Shown here piece by piece: positions 40,591-52,375 of a stretch of 64,000 nucleotides of DNA; position 1 is the stretch's first letter; the number at the start of each line of letters is the position of its first letter. A program made the position numbers and the translations under genes. Source of the stretch: Doryteuthis pealeii (Eukaryota > Mollusca > Cephalopoda > Myopsida > Loliginidae); assembly GCA_023376005.1 (NCBI GenBank), contig CM042152.1, positions 70,342,345 through 70,406,344 on the forward strand, in the 5' to 3' direction. The notes under the pieces are model-generated. The model was not told where the DNA came from. It did no database searches and saw only the letters and a program-made list of their open reading frames with translations.

Positions 40591-41683
40591 TATATAAAAG
40601 AAGTTTGGTATGTACGTGTCAACATATAACTCCAAAAAGGGAGGTCACTCTGATTCGAAATCTTGCATACACCTTGATATCCTTCTAACTAAGAAACACA
40701 CCAAATTTGGTTATTGATTTTTACTGATTAAGGGACATAATTAATTAAGCCAAAATCAACTGATTTGCGAAACTGGCCATATACTAGCTGCTACTGATAA
40801 TAAAATATTGTTCACTGCCTGCTTTTTGTTACAGCGATACCATCAGTGAAGTTAAATTTTAGGGAATAAATTTTGCAGTCTAAGCCGTTCAGCTCAGAAT
40901 TTATCGCCTATTTATGGTCTAAACTTAAAAATATTTATATGTTGGAAAGAAAAGAAAATAATCTTTCTAAATATGTAATTTGTATGTGTTTTCATCCATT
41001 GAATTATTTTTTAGAGTGAGTTAAAAAAAAAGTTTGCTTCGGATATGCCGATAATACGAAGTATAATTTTTTTCAGACTAAATTTTAACGTAAAATCAAA
41101 TCTTTGTCCATATTCTTAAATTGTACACTCACTTCATTTCATGCATTAAAAAATTGTAGAGAAATTAAAATTTATGGTTTACGGTTACATTTTTAAAAAA
41201 ACAAAACAAAAAAACACTATTATAAACCAAAGAAAAAAGAAATTGTAATACTGACAATTGTAAGTATTTCATTCTTAGCATTTTATTGTTACATTTTAAT
41301 ATAGTAAAAAAAGAATTAAACTAATACATTTCTACCACGGAAATCAACAGGCAAGGAAGCTCACTTAAAAAATAAAATTGTTCCAAAAAAGTAAACAAAA
41401 AGAGAATATTCTTAAAATAAATGAATATAATAAAGAGTCAAATCTTTAAAGTTTAGGAATGCATTTTTAAAAATAATATCTTAAATGTAAACAAAAAAAA
41501 AAAACATTTTCTAAAATAAACAAACATTCTACAATACAATTCTCGCCGATTTTTTATTTTTTTTTTTATTTATAAATCATTTTCCTCTTATTTTCTCTCT
41601 TATTCCTGTTTTCTTCTTACTCGCTCACTCTGGTATTCCTTTTTTTTTTTTTAGTCCGGTCATGGGCCGGGTAATTTTGCTAG
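40591..41683 (+). mobile_element. Helitron family D, long copy
   Basis: TATATAAAAGAAGTTTGGTA at the 5' end, directly abutting the 5' end of the previous Helitron. 3' CCGGTCATGGGCCGG hairpin then GTAATTTTGCTAG followed by T. About 1.1 kb, AT-rich, no Rep/helicase frame. Another Helitron-like end (GCTGGGTAGCTTTGCTAG) follows at 41740-41757. Confidence 0.65.
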
Positions 41684-42044
41684 TCTATATATAAATATAG
41701 ATAAGAGATTTATTTATAACTTTTTAAATCCTAGGTAATGCTGGGTAGCTTTGCTAGGAACTGATAAACTGAACTGAAATCTTCATAAAAAAAAAGGTGT
41801 TAAAATTTTCCATAATTACCTATTTGTTTTGCTTTTAACTCTTTGCCTACTTGAAGCTGCTCACAACTGCTCCCCCCCCCCTCTGCAATCTTACTGTAAG
41901 CCGCTGCTGCCATCTTTGTTTTTATAGAATGAGTTTTGAGGTGAATAGATAGTGAACTTTGAAATATCCCATCATACAGATAAAAAATGCCAAGAAAAAT
42001 TGGTACATATGTGGGGGGGGGGGGAATTGGTAGGCAAAGAGTTA

Positions 42045-42250
42045 ATCATAAAGTATTTTTAGTCCCATCTATGGGTTAAATAGAAAAATTTATTTATAAA
42101 AAAAATTGTATTATCCATTAAGAATTGATTTATTTCAAAACTTTATCAGCATTAAATGACCCACTGAGGTTGATATGCCACAAAAAACCAAACCAAACTT
42201 AAACTTCAATGGGTTGACATGCCGTAAAATCCGACAACAACCCTTACACT
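42045..42250 (+). repeat. family R repeat, 3' part
   Basis: CATCTATGGGTTAAATAGAA to GGTTGACATGCCGTAAAATC. Confidence 0.55.
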
Positions 42251-42426
42251 AGAGAATTTCCAAGACTCTCCCTTTGAAATTTTATATACATATCAGAATT
42301 GTCTGCATTACATCATTGAGGTGATTAACAAAATATCTTAAGTTTAAATTAAAGAAAAACCTTATGGCATGGTAATCCTTGTTGGGTTATTTAATGCCAA
42401 AGCCAATGTTTTTATTTTATTTCAAC

Positions 42427-42653
42427 ATTTTTTTTTTTTTTTTTTTTTTTTTTTGAGCCATTATATGGTTTCAAGTAGCCATATTATTTTTTATTTGTAT
42501 ATGTTTATGAACACAATTTACATAGAAGAGAGATAAATATGTACAATACAAAAACCCTGTATAGAACATAAAATAATTATTTCCTTTGATTTAGAAATAA
42601 AATAATGGCACGTTTCATACTCTTCCCAGCAGAAAAGGATTCACTTAAAAAAC

Positions 42654-42697
<44 letters not shown>
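42427..42697. repeat. T-run and (TA)n tract
   Basis: A run of more than 20 T at 42428-42453 and (TA)n at 42655-42697. Confidence 0.9.
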
Positions 42698-42699
<2 letters not shown>

Positions 42700-42898
42700 C
42701 CGACAAAGAATTTTTTGTGAAGAGTTGTCATTTTAAAAAATCTACCAACCCCTCCCTAATTTTATAAATATTTTTTTCCATAGATTTCTTTGGGTATTTT
42801 TTAAATTTTATTTTTATTGTTTGAAGTTTTGCATGCTGTATGGATATTTTTGTAGCTCTGGAAATATGACATTAACATGAAATGTGTGTGTGTCTATA

Positions 42899-43170
42899 CA
42901 GGGTGCGTCAAGGAAGTATCAAGATTTATTGTACTTTTTGACACCCCTTGTATTCTGAAAGAAATAACATTCCATTCATTCATTTCTTTCCTGGTAAATG
43001 CTGTATTTACCAGGAAAGAAATGAATGAATGGAATGTTATTTTTTTCAGCTTGTACTTTTTTGACATCCTTGTATTCTGAAAAAATTAATGAATGGAACG
43101 TTATTTCTTTTCAGAATACAAGGTGTGTCAAAAAGTACAACAAATCTTGATATTTATTTGACACACCTTG
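42899..43170. mobile_element. foldback transposon with TIRs of about 80 bp
   Basis: Outer ends CAGGGTGCGTCAAGGAAGTA and TTTGACACACCTTG are inverted, as is TCTGAAAGAAATAACATTCC. A second internal palindrome centres on TTTACCAGGAAAG/GGTAAATGCTG. ORFs read through it are artefacts. Confidence 0.75.
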
Positions 43171-43189
43171 TGTGTGTATGTGTGTGTGC

Positions 43190-43251
<62 letters not shown>

Positions 43252-43255
43252 TGTC
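43190..43255. repeat. (TA)n(GT)n microsatellite
   Basis: Simple repeat. Confidence 0.95.
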
Positions 43256-43429
43256 TTCTTTTACAGCTCCATTTAACTATACTACAGTTCAGAGCTCTCT
43301 TTTAACTGCTGTGAAAAATGGAGGAAAAAAAAAAAAAGATTTTACAACTGCTGGTAAATTGTCTAAAGAAAAAAAAAAGACTGTAAGGTTTTGTAAGTAT
43401 AAAGAATAAAAATATTCAGTGAAAAATTT

Positions 43430-44240
43430 TTTTTTTTTTCTAATTTTTTCTTTTTATTTACTTTCCATATTTTTAATTAAAATCACAATTCTTTTAAATT
43501 TGATTATAGATTCACTTCATATGCATTCATAAAATCGCCATCGTCTTTATGGTGTTTAGTTAAACTCTTCCTCTCAGTAAAGACTGAAGACAATTGTTAT
43601 TAACGACTGGTTTATTCACTATAGAAAAGTTTAAAAGCTTTGAGGTTCGTTAATAAAGGTAACACTGAAGGGGAGATTCTATATTTATTCACATTGATGT
43701 CTTACGATGAAAAAGAAAGAAAAATCAGAAGTCCCTCAGACCGGTGACAATTTAAGGATAGTCCTATTGTTAAAAAGGGTTGCTAAGGGAAGTAACTATT
43801 AAGGGATCTTAATCCATTATGTGTAACACGACAAGTACCATTTATGTTGCAATTATTCAAAGGAGGAATTTTTTTTTTTTTTTTTTTTTCAGATGTCTTT
43901 TTGAATTTATGTAGAGTGTATTGATAAACGTTTCAAGAATGTTTGAACTTCTCTAAGTATGGAAGAGAAATTTGCAGCAATTTTATATCATCATCAGCCT
44001 GATTCAATCAGGTGTTCAAGCGGCATTCGCATTGTTTTTTTTAGCTGCGACTAATGGAATCAAAGTGAGTTGACGTATATAAAAAAAAGAGTAACAAGAT
44101 AGCGGAGCGGGAGGAGAGGCGTGGAATAAAAATAAAATAAATGTAACGTTGTTAAGGAGAAGAAGAAATTAAAAAAAAAAAAGCATTAAAGATGGTGGGG
44201 GAAAAGTTGTTAAAGAAGAAATCATTATCAGTGGTGTTGG
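43430..44240. other. no gene recognised
   Basis: AT-rich with T-runs (43870-43890) and A-runs. GGAAGTAACTATTAAGGG near 43790 resembles a motif at 6572 and 35640 but I cannot name it. Confidence 0.4.
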
Positions 44241-44334
44241 AATTTATTTGTACTTTCATCATAAAGTCATACGGATAACATGGATAATTCCCTTGGCTCC
44301 TTTGCCTTTGATCTTGTTGACCATCACTCTACCC

Positions 44335-44440
44335 AAGTCCTCTAGTCAACATCCAGAGTCCAATATTGGTGTGTCCATGTGTAGGAGTCCATATGATAAT
44401 GTTGCTTATAAGTTTATCTTTGCTTCACCTCGCCCTGTCG
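44335..44440 (-). mobile_element. LINE fragment
   Basis: GGTGTGTCCATGTGTAGGAG to ATCTTTGCTTCACC, matching the 3' region of the LINE at 63440-63530. Confidence 0.6.
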
Positions 44441-44460
44441 GCTGGGGTGTTAGAATGCAC

Positions 44461-45030
44461 TGACTGCATCTCTGCAGAGGGGTAAGACTCCCCCAATGGG
44501 GCCACCTGTTGGCCGTGGGTGGCAATCTGTGATGCTTAAGGATAGAATCCAGGTGGCTGAGCAGTCCATGACTTGCAATACTCCACTTTTGCCCTTTCTT
44601 GGGCTAGAAGGGCGGCCAGAGAGGTCCTCTCTGATCAATCGGCTGGTCACGTCAAGCCCTAGCACCTATATGATTTTCCCAACCCTATTGCCATTATGGC
44701 AAGCCCCAACCCCTTTTTATCATATGGGTGCTAGAAGGCGGTGGCTGAGGGTCTACATGTCCCGGGAATGACGTTAAACTCTATCTGATGGTGAGGTTCC
44801 AGGTTTGGGGAATGTGGAGCACCCCTTCATCACCATTGCTCCCTGGTCCACTCTGACCCGGAGTGGTAGTACCTGTTAGGTGTTAGGGTCCCATCTATTG
44901 GTTAAATAGAAAAACATGAGTTTATAAACAAAATTGTATTATGCATTAAGAATGAATTTATTTCACAACTTTGTCGGCATTAAATGACCCACCAAGGTTG
45001 ATATGCCGTAAACCAAACCAAACCAAACCT
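44461..45030 (+). repeat. family R repeat, longest copy
   Basis: About 570 bp from GACTGCATCTCTGCAGAGG to ATGCCGTAAACCAAACC. Both strands show frames of 70-90 codons but they are not conserved in the other copies (47620-48045, 24740-25015). Origin unknown. Confidence 0.65.
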
Positions 45031-45366
45031 GCGAGTGTATTTCTGTTAATTTCTTATTCTCATTTTTATTCTAATTCTTATTCTTATTTATTTATTTTCT
45101 TCTAAATTCTCCAAAGATCCTCTTTTGTTCTCTTCATCTTTTCTTCAGTAAGAATTTAATGTGAGAGTGTTGCCAAAACTATTCTTTTAAAATCCCCCTG
45201 TGATAAGTCATGTCTTGAACCATTGGCAGTAACAACTTATTATAAATAAGTATGTTCATTCCATTTTTAAAAGCAAGAAATGAATCATTTTGGTAAAGTT
45301 GGAAAAAAAAGAAAAGAAAGCTATTTTAAAAAAACACCTTTCATGTTTGCTCATATATTTGGTATG

Positions 45367-45627
45367 GAAGCATGTAGTATAATAGTCACCGTCATAGGAA
45401 ATGGACAAGGCAACACAAGTTCCAATCCTGGACGAGGCTGTTTACATTTCACATAGTGCTACTACCTTAGGGAAAGGTATGAATCTAACTATTCTCCCTT
45501 CAGCTATGGATAAACAGTAAGACAGACTGGGCTCTTTAATCTTAGGTAACCAGTCTAGGAGAAGTTAAACTAAACTTAAGAAATTGACCTTGTGTCACAT
45601 CCTACTTGTGTGGAAGGGTTGGTAATT
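45367..45627 (+). repeat. tRNA-like SINE type B
   Basis: Head AGCATGTAGTATAATAGTCA, B box AGTTCCAATCCTGG, tail CACATCCTACTTGTGTGG. Confidence 0.75.
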
Positions 45628-45678
45628 ATGTATACTTGATATAGAGTAAACCGAGTTTAGACAGTACAGAACCAAAAG

Positions 45679-45800
45679 GCACCCCAAGTGTAATGGTTAT
45701 CATCGTAGGAAATGGACATGGCAATACGAGTTCAAATCTTGGATAAGGCATTTTGTGTTTCAAATTGTGTTAATACCCTTGGGAAAGGTATACATTCAAG
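45679..45800 (+). repeat. tRNA-like SINE type B, 5' half
   Basis: GGCACCCCAAGTGTAATGGT, GAGTTCAAATCTTGG, then cut at GGGAAAGGTATACATTC. Confidence 0.7.
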
Positions 45801-46210
45801 AAAAACAAATAGAAAGTTAAGAGCCCATACATTTATCAGGTTTGTGATCTGGCAGACATGCCTGCAGACAGACTCCCCCCGTAAACTACTTTATAGTGAA
45901 CTCACAGATAGCACGCGGAGGACAGGAGCCCCCCAAAAAGCGGTTCAAAGACCATATTAAGACAACGCTGAAGAAATGAAACATCACACCTTCAAGCATG
46001 GAAGATCTGGCCTCCAACAGACATGGTTGGTGAGATGCTTGCCGCACAGGAGCTAAGCAGCTCAATAATGAGATAAACAGGACTGCTGAGTGGCAATGTC
46101 TTCGTCATCATGAACATCCAGATGTAGATGGGAATTTCCCCTGCAATGTGTGTGACCGCATTTGCAAGTCCAGAATTAGACTAATGAGCCACGATAGAGT
46201 CCACAAATGA
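45800..46210 (+). mobile_element. LINE C-terminal region with zinc finger, degraded
   Basis: Frames in succession give LLYSELTDSTRRTGAPQKAV, then (frame-shifted) a segment ending CNVCDRICKSRIRLMSHDRV before a stop. Several frame breaks; pseudogene of a LINE ORF2 tail. Confidence 0.7.
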
Positions 46211-46610
46211 AGACATGGAATGACGTCATTGTTGTCTATGATGGACTTTGAAAAGAAAGAAAGATATGGCAGTAGAGTTTGAACCTTCCCACCAAAAACT
46301 AATAATTAGGACAATTTTTTTTTTAACCTTATTAAAGATAATGGTTGTGTGGTAAACGGGCATGAAAGAGTTTAGAAAAAACAGAGGAGTGACACTGAAT
46401 TCTTTCATGCAGATAAATTGTACCCATTGATATTCATCTACGCTTACTGAACATTTAGAAATTCCAGACAGGTTTTCATGTCCATCCACCCATGAAATAA
46501 AAGGGTACTTTGATCAGCTCATCTAGATCTGTAGAGTGCAACCAGTTTGGGTTTATGAAAATGAATTATGGCTCTGATGCATGTTGGCAATTCTGGGTTA
46601 TCACCAACTT

Positions 46611-46650
46611 AGGGCCGGGTTAGCTCAGTCAGTAGAGCGTTCAGCTATTA
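46611..46650 (+). repeat. tRNA-Lys-like SINE type A, head only
   Basis: AGGGCCGGGTTAGCTCAGTC then GTAGAGCGTTCAGC, cut off by an unrelated 110-bp repeat. Confidence 0.75.
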
Positions 46651-46760
46651 ACTGTGGGACGGATGATTCAAAAAATAATTCTCACTCTGCTTAACCTGAA
46701 TTGACATATTTTGCAAACTGATGACCTTAAATGACATTAAAGCTGAATTTGGAACAGTTA
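46650..46760 (+). repeat. 110-bp dispersed repeat, copy 1
   Basis: TAACTGTGGGACGGATGATT to GCTGAATTTGGAACAGTTA. An inverted copy lies at 59093-59208. Confidence 0.7.
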
Positions 46761-46763
46761 TAG

Positions 46764-47010
46764 TGGGTTAGCTCAGTCGGTAGAGCATTCGGATAGAAAT
46801 CACAAGGTTCCTAGTTCGATACTGGCCCTCGCCAACTCAGTGTATGAGTAGCACAGGGAACTGTGTGGTAAAGGAGCTGATGGTAGGTGTGTCGCTCCAC
46901 CTCAGACACAAAAACTATCTCCTTGGTCTAGCACTAGTGAAAAAGGGATAGATTCCCTCGCTGATTGGCTGATATTGACTTTAGGCCACCCCGACGACTT
47001 TACTTACTTG
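46764..47010 (+). repeat. tRNA-Lys-like SINE type A
   Basis: GGGTTAGCTCAGTCGGTAGA head, GTTCGATACTGG B box, tail CACCCCGACGACTTTACTTA. Confidence 0.85.
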
Positions 47011-47047
47011 TACACCCTGTGGGCTGGGGCTGTTGGTTGGTTGGTTA

Positions 47048-47404
47048 TGTTACATAATATTGTAGGTAGCCTACGAATTATGTATGTAAGTGTAGGTAAA
47101 TTTTGAATTGAAGTTTGTTGAAAGATTCAAAATTGGAAGGAGTTAAATGGAAAGTTACCATTATAGTTATTATTGGCAGGTAATGATCTTTACTTGACCC
47201 CCCCCCCCCCCTCCGACTTCCACTGAAGAAAAGGTGTGTGAATGGAAATCAGAGTTAGCAGATTTCGGCAGTTAGTCAACAGGAGCAGATGTTAGGATCT
47301 TCACTTCCAAGATGCCGGCTTCTCAGCGCAGTAAAAAAACCTTTTTGGGCTTGGGGTTTTAGTAATAAAGAATAGACACCTTAAAAAACAACAAAGTCTT
47401 GTTT
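47048..47404 (+). mobile_element. LTR-like element (TGTTACATAAT family), copy 2
   Basis: TGTTACATAATATTGTAGGT to about TTATTTATTACA, with AATAAAG near the end and a C-run in the middle. Same family as 2627-2925. No tRNA primer site or coding region is attached. Confidence 0.4.
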
Positions 47405-47545
47405 ATTTATTACAAACAAGAAATGAGCAGACACCCAGCCCAGAGAAGAGATCAGCCCAAAGGAGATGGCAATGACAAAGTAAGAACAAGTAGAAAAGTA
47501 AGAGCCCATCTTCTCTCCTCTCTACTCCCTCCCATTTATATATCC

Positions 47546-47612
47546 AATACATAGACTCCCCTGATGTCTGGTTGATACTGACTTTAGGCCACCCCGATGA
47601 CTTTACTTACTT
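47546..47612 (+). repeat. SINE type A, tail only
   Basis: ACTCCCCTGATGTCTGGTTG to CCCCGATGACTTTACTTACT. Confidence 0.65.
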
Positions 47613-47619
47613 ACATAAG

Positions 47620-48045
47620 GGGGTATGCAACAGTTGGATTTTACAGCATGTCAACTCTTGTTGGGTTATTTCATGCCAAAGTTGTTTTGTTTTACTCATT
47701 GTGGATGTTAACTCAATTTTTTTAAACACATTTTTTAAAACTTACTTTTTTCTATTTAACTCATAGATGGGACCCTAACATGTACTACCACTCCGGCTTA
47801 GAGTGAACCAAGGAGTAATGGTGATGAAGGGGTACTTTACACTCCCCAGAGCTCTAGAATTGGAACTTCACCATTAGATAGCGTTTAACATCATACTCGG
47901 GACACTAAGACCCTCAGTCACCGCTTTCTAGCACATACATGATAAAAAGGGTTGTGGCTTGCCATAAAAGCAATGGGGTTGGGAAAATTATATAGGTGCT
48001 TGACATGACCAGCTGATTGATCAGAGAAGGTCTCTCCGACCACCT
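47620..48045 (-). repeat. family R repeat
   Basis: AACAGTTGGATTTTACAGCA to GGTCTCTCCGACCACC, reverse orientation to 44461-45030. Confidence 0.65.
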
Positions 48046-48049
48046 GTCT

Positions 48050-48435
48050 AGTCTAATTATCTAGTGTTGCTTATCCACCAAATTCTTATTTCTTATGAGT
48101 GTTGTCATCCCAGCTAAATAATGGCCCATTCTGTTTTTTATTATAAGGAAACAAAGGGAAGAAAAAAGACATGCTACACAGAAAAAATATAATAAGAAAT
48201 AAAGAGAGAAGGAGAAGGATAAAGAGAGAGGGGGAAGTGTGCAGAAGCGATAATGCTAATCTATTTCAATCAAACATAATGAAAAGATGAAAAGGAAAAA
48301 AAGAGTAAGAGAGAGTTAAATGAAGATTATTATACTTTTTACAAATTGAACTATTACAATAGCTCTTAAGTAAACATTATCAAACGTTGTAATAATTAAA
48401 TTATCATACTGTGGTATATCCACAGGTCCCGCTAG
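48050..48435 (+). mobile_element. Helitron family E, 5' truncated
   Basis: CTAGTGTTGCTTATCC to the GTGGTATATCCAC hairpin and AGGTCCCGCTAG followed by T. Confidence 0.65.
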
Positions 48436-48517
48436 TGTGTGTGTGTGTGTGTGTGTGCGTGTATATATATATATATCTCATCTGATGATTGGACTACCAA
48501 GAAACTTGAAGTTATGA

Positions 48518-48568
<51 letters not shown>

Positions 48569-48697
48569 GTAAGTTGAAAACAATGGAAGTTAATCGGACA
48601 GTATGAAGAAAAGAATAAATAAATAAATAAATAAAGGAATAGATAAATATCGATTCAACATTTTCTTTCCTTTATTTGTTTATTTTTTCAACATATG

Positions 48698-48771
<74 letters not shown>
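48436..48771. repeat. (GT)n/(TA)n tracts
   Basis: Three simple tracts at 48436-48476, 48520-48566 and 48700-48771. Between them AATCGGACAGTATGAAG resembles the terminal motif of the (TA)n-flanked elements. Confidence 0.85.
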
Positions 48772-48773
<2 letters not shown>

Positions 48774-48970
48774 CAATGAAAAGAGATAAAGCTAGCTATT
48801 TTTCTCAAAAATATGACCATGTGAAGTAAAGCAGAAACCGATCATGAGTTATGTCCCTTTAGTTAATATGCGATTGCTTTTTAAAACCTCCATTTGTTTA
48901 TCAATAAAAAAAAAAAACTGTGCGAGTGTAAAACTTTAAAAGCAAATTATTATTAGATATTAATCGAGAA

Positions 48971-49278
48971 CTAGTTGGACTTGTGGATATACTATCTATC
49001 TTTCTCCTACTCTCTTTCTTTCTTTCTTATTATATTTTTCTGTGTAGTATGTGCTTTTTCTTCTCTTTCTTTCTTTATTATAAAAACGGAATGGTCCATT
49101 ATTTAGCTGAGGTGATGACTCATAAGAAATAAGAATTTGGCGGATAAGCAATCAGATAATCAGGATTTACATTTTTGCATTTCATCTTGGATAATTTGAA
49201 TGTTCTCATCTTTAACCAGAGGGTGTTCCAAGATGATAACAATTCTACTTTGAAGGAACACGAGTATTAATATATAGA
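48971..49278 (-). mobile_element. Helitron family E, short copy
   Basis: Minus strand: A then TCTATATATTAATACTCGTG; 3' end ATATCCACAAGTCCAACTAG. Confidence 0.65.
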
Positions 49279-49469
49279 TCAGAATTTACAGAGATAGGAG
49301 CTTGTATGAATGGTAGCAGAAAATTGGTCACACTTTCTTTTTTCTTTTTTTTTTTAACAATTTCTGTTTGCAGACTTTCAGACAGAATTCTGCTAACATT
49401 AGATTTTTTTTTCAAAATGATGATGTATCAGATATTTCTATCAAAGTGGAGTTTAATAGGGTTGAAATC

Positions 49470-49675
49470 AGAATTTTTCTTCTCCTAGAATGGTTGCCAT
49501 ACCAAGGTTAAAAATCCCAGTCTGCCCTACTATTTACCCATAGCTGGAGGGAGAGTACTTGCATTCATGCCTTTCCCAAGGGTATTAGCACTATGTGAAA
49601 TGCAAACAGCCACATCCAGGATTTTAACTCTGATTGACGTGTCTTTTTCCTATGATGATAACCATTACACCAAGA
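49470..49675 (-). repeat. tRNA-like SINE type B, partial
   Basis: TTCTCCTAGAATGGTTGCCA through CCAAGGGTATTAGCACTATG to CCTATGATGATAACC. Confidence 0.7.
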
Positions 49676-49884
49676 ACAATTTTATTTTAAGACAAATTTT
49701 TTTTTCTTGTAATCAAAAATCCCCCCCCACACACACACACATTGGCTAATTATCAGATTTTAATAAATGAATTTTTGGGATTTTAAAGCAATAAAAGATG
49801 TGGATTCTTTTAAAAACATTTTTCCTTAAAATTCTAAAGAATTCTGTTTTTAAATTGTTTTGCTGTTATGTGCCTCAATCATTT

Positions 49885-50095
49885 TGTTAGAGCTAGAAAG
49901 AGAAAGAAAAGCCAGCAGTCACAGGAAGCATCACAGTTTGTGTGCATTCAATGCACCAAAGACTGTCACTCAAGAATTGGCCTGCAGAGTCACTTGTGCA
50001 GATGCAGATAATTTTTTTTTTTTTTTTTGGACACTATGCCATCATCCTTAGTGGACGGAAAGGAGCCATCCATTTTGTTAATTTGACTCCCTTAA
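49885..50095 (+). mobile_element. LINE C-terminal zinc-finger end
   Basis: Frame FVCIQCTKDCHSRIGLQSHL then CRCR and stop: a CxxC...HxxxC finger. It is followed by an A/T run and GGACACTATGCCATCATCCT. Confidence 0.65.
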
Positions 50096-50109
50096 GCAAG
50101 GTGCATGGA

Positions 50110-50240
50110 ATGTTTTTAACATTTGTATTATTTGGATTGTTCAGACTATTATCTTTATTGTTATCTGCACAATGTTTTGGTTGTAGTGCCCTCCAGCCAT
50201 CTTCAGGTATTTCTTGTCAGACTCGAGAACATTAGGTTTA
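50110..50240 (-). repeat. SINE/hammerhead-like family, tail portion
   Basis: Minus strand: GACAAGAAATACCTGAAGAT, GGCTGG, then degraded CAACCAAAAC in place of CGGCCGAAAC, and AATAATACAAATG tail. Confidence 0.55.
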
Positions 50241-50274
50241 TAAGTTCCCAAAATTCACTCTGAATTGTCTAACT

Positions 50275-50655
50275 GGACACATGGCATAGTACATATAGGC
50301 ATTGAGTTAATACAGATCTAAGTGACAGTTATCGTTAGGCTGCAAGTTCAATCCTGGTCAAGGGTGACACTAACATACAATAATTAACATAGCTTAACAC
50401 TTGTACCCAGTCATGGTTAACGGAATGAGAACAGTCTACCCCCGTGGATTAAATAAAGGGTTAAGTTTGAAGTTCCGTGAAGGCTCCTGATTAAGACATG
50501 AAGGCTCTTGAGTTTGACAAGAAGGTTTCCGAGTTGAAAGAGAAGGTTCCTGAGAAATACCTGAAGAAGGCTGGAGAGCACATCGGCCGAAACATTGTGC
50601 AGATAACAATAAGGATTAATGCAGTAGTCTAAATAATATAAATAATACAAATTAT
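50275..50655 (+). repeat. tRNA-headed SINE containing a hammerhead-like core, copy 2
   Basis: GGACACATGGCATAGTACAT, AAGTTCAATCCTGGTCAAGG head; then GTTCCGTGAAGGCTCCTGAT, AAGGTTCC units, the core at 50561-50592, and an AATAATACAAATTA tail. Same order as 12066-12560. Confidence 0.65.
50561..50592 (+). ncRNA. hammerhead-like core
   Basis: CUGAAGA, stem II GGCU/GGCC (one G-U), large loop, GAAA, then CAUUGUGCAG. Stem I is not evident. Confidence 0.35.
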
Positions 50656-50859
50656 CAAACCTCATCTAAAGAATTCAGAGAAATGTTTTAAAGATAATTC
50701 CATGGAGAATTAGATTTTGTTTTGATATTTTTACAACTTTTTGTCTATTTTGTTTTTATGGATGTCTTGTTTCTAAAGTTTAAAAAAAAAACAGTAAAAT
50801 ATGGCACAATATTCTTTTAGGGATTCTTTTATTACTTTATTTGTTTTTGTGGCTTAATC

Positions 50860-51092
50860 TTCTAATGTCGGTATCATCCAGACAGCAAGGGAGTCTATCC
50901 CATTTTCACTAGCGCTAGACCGAGGAGATTGTTTTGGCATCTGAGGGGGAGCGCCACACCTACCATCAGCTCCTCACTTTACCGCACAGATCCTTGTGCT
51001 ATTCATACGCTGAGTTGGTGAGAGCCAGTATCGAACCAGGAACCTTGTGGTTCCTAGTTGAATGCTCTACCGACTGAGCTAAGCCGGCCCTA
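50860..51092 (-). repeat. tRNA-Lys-like SINE type A
   Basis: Minus strand: GGGCCGGCTTAGCTCAGTCG, GTAGAGCATTCAAC, GGTTCGATACTGG, body to GATGATACCGACAT. Confidence 0.85.
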
Positions 51093-51124
51093 TTAATTTT
51101 TTGTAGACTTAGCTATTTAAAAAA

Positions 51125-51260
51125 TAGTCAGTGGGGCATAGAATATACCAACTGCATCCTCTGCTGAGAGGTAAGACCCACCCCCCACCCACCCCAAAAA
51201 AAGGGAGGTATACAGGGTATGACACTAAACTGCATCTGGTGGTGAGGCTCCAGTGCCATT
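51125..51260 (+). repeat. family R fragment
   Basis: CAACTGCATCCTCTGCTGAG to GGTGAGGCTCCAG. Confidence 0.5.
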
Positions 51261-51394
51261 ACTCTTAAGTCAGTTTTAATCTTCTAATGTATGGGGTTAA
51301 TAAAAGAAACAAATTCAGGTTAAAAGGTGTTTTTGGGTGGGGTGGGGTAGAGGTTTAAAATTGATATAATAATAATGAAATTTATTGCGTCCAT

Positions 51395-51605
51395 TGCTCA
51401 GGTGCACCACAACTCATCAAAGTCTCATGTCAAGTACACAGAATAATGTATTAGTGTCAGGAACATGAACAGTGTACAGTAATGATATACATGTATGTGT
51501 ACAGTGCTCAGGTGCACCACAATTCATTAAAGTCTCATGTCTAGTACATAGAATAATGTATTAGTGTCAGGAACATGAATAGCATACAGTAATAATATAC
51601 ATGTA
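51395..51605. repeat. tandem duplication, two units of about 110 bp
   Basis: GCTCAGGTGCACCACAACTC to ACATGTATGTGT occurs at 51398-51500 and 51506-51611 with few changes. Its origin is unclear; 51610-52370 also shows no known feature. Confidence 0.85.
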
Positions 51606-52375
51606 TGTGTGTGGAGGAGGGTATCTGGTATAGTGTTGGCAGATTACAGGAAGCATGGAGGCTTTAAAAGATGCAGTATTTCGGCAGCCTTCAATGGATA
51701 CAGGCAGTTTATTCCATGCCTCGGCAATTCTGAGCATAAAAAATGTTTCCGAAAGTCATGTAAGCTATGCTGTTTTCTGACTTTGTAGGCATGCCCACGT
51801 GTGTTAGAAACATATCTATAGATTAAACTCTTCCACTCACTGCAAGTGACTGGGATTTTGTTAATTAATGTAATTAGTCAATCTACTAAGCTTGAGCCCA
51901 AAGCTCCCTCATCTAAAGGGGGGGCAAGGGGCAGTTGGCCAATCCTTAGATGCCCCTCCTCCTGCCCTCAAAGGAGGGAATGCTGTTGGGACCAAGGAAT
52001 TTTTAGCATTGCCTTAAACTGTGTATATATCTGCAGGAGGGCCACTGTCTAACATCTTGCTTGTGGTGGAGGGTTAAATACTATCTAGAGCAGAAAGAGG
52101 TGGTTGTTTTGGCAACACAATTTTACATAGTCCCTGGGGACAGACAGACAGACAGATGTAGTAGTTTCATAGACTAGGAAGGGGAGGAAGTTGAATTTCC
52201 ATCTGGCAAGGGAGTGAAAAACACATGTATGTAGTTGAGTCTCATTTTTCAAAAGCCGAGCATGTGAATCATGTGAAAATATAGTGAGTGTCCTTCATAG
52301 AGATATGATGTGTTTTTTTGAAGCCCTGTAAAATGGATTTTTCTAACGTATTTCTTATTTCATATTTAATGTAAA

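Noticed and set aside
42877..43409. Short proteins around the palindrome at 43 kb
   Set aside because: They read through a foldback transposon and a (GT)n microsatellite.
44450..44771. Overlapping frames of 70-90 codons on both strands
   Set aside because: They lie in repeat family R; the frames are not kept in the other copies.
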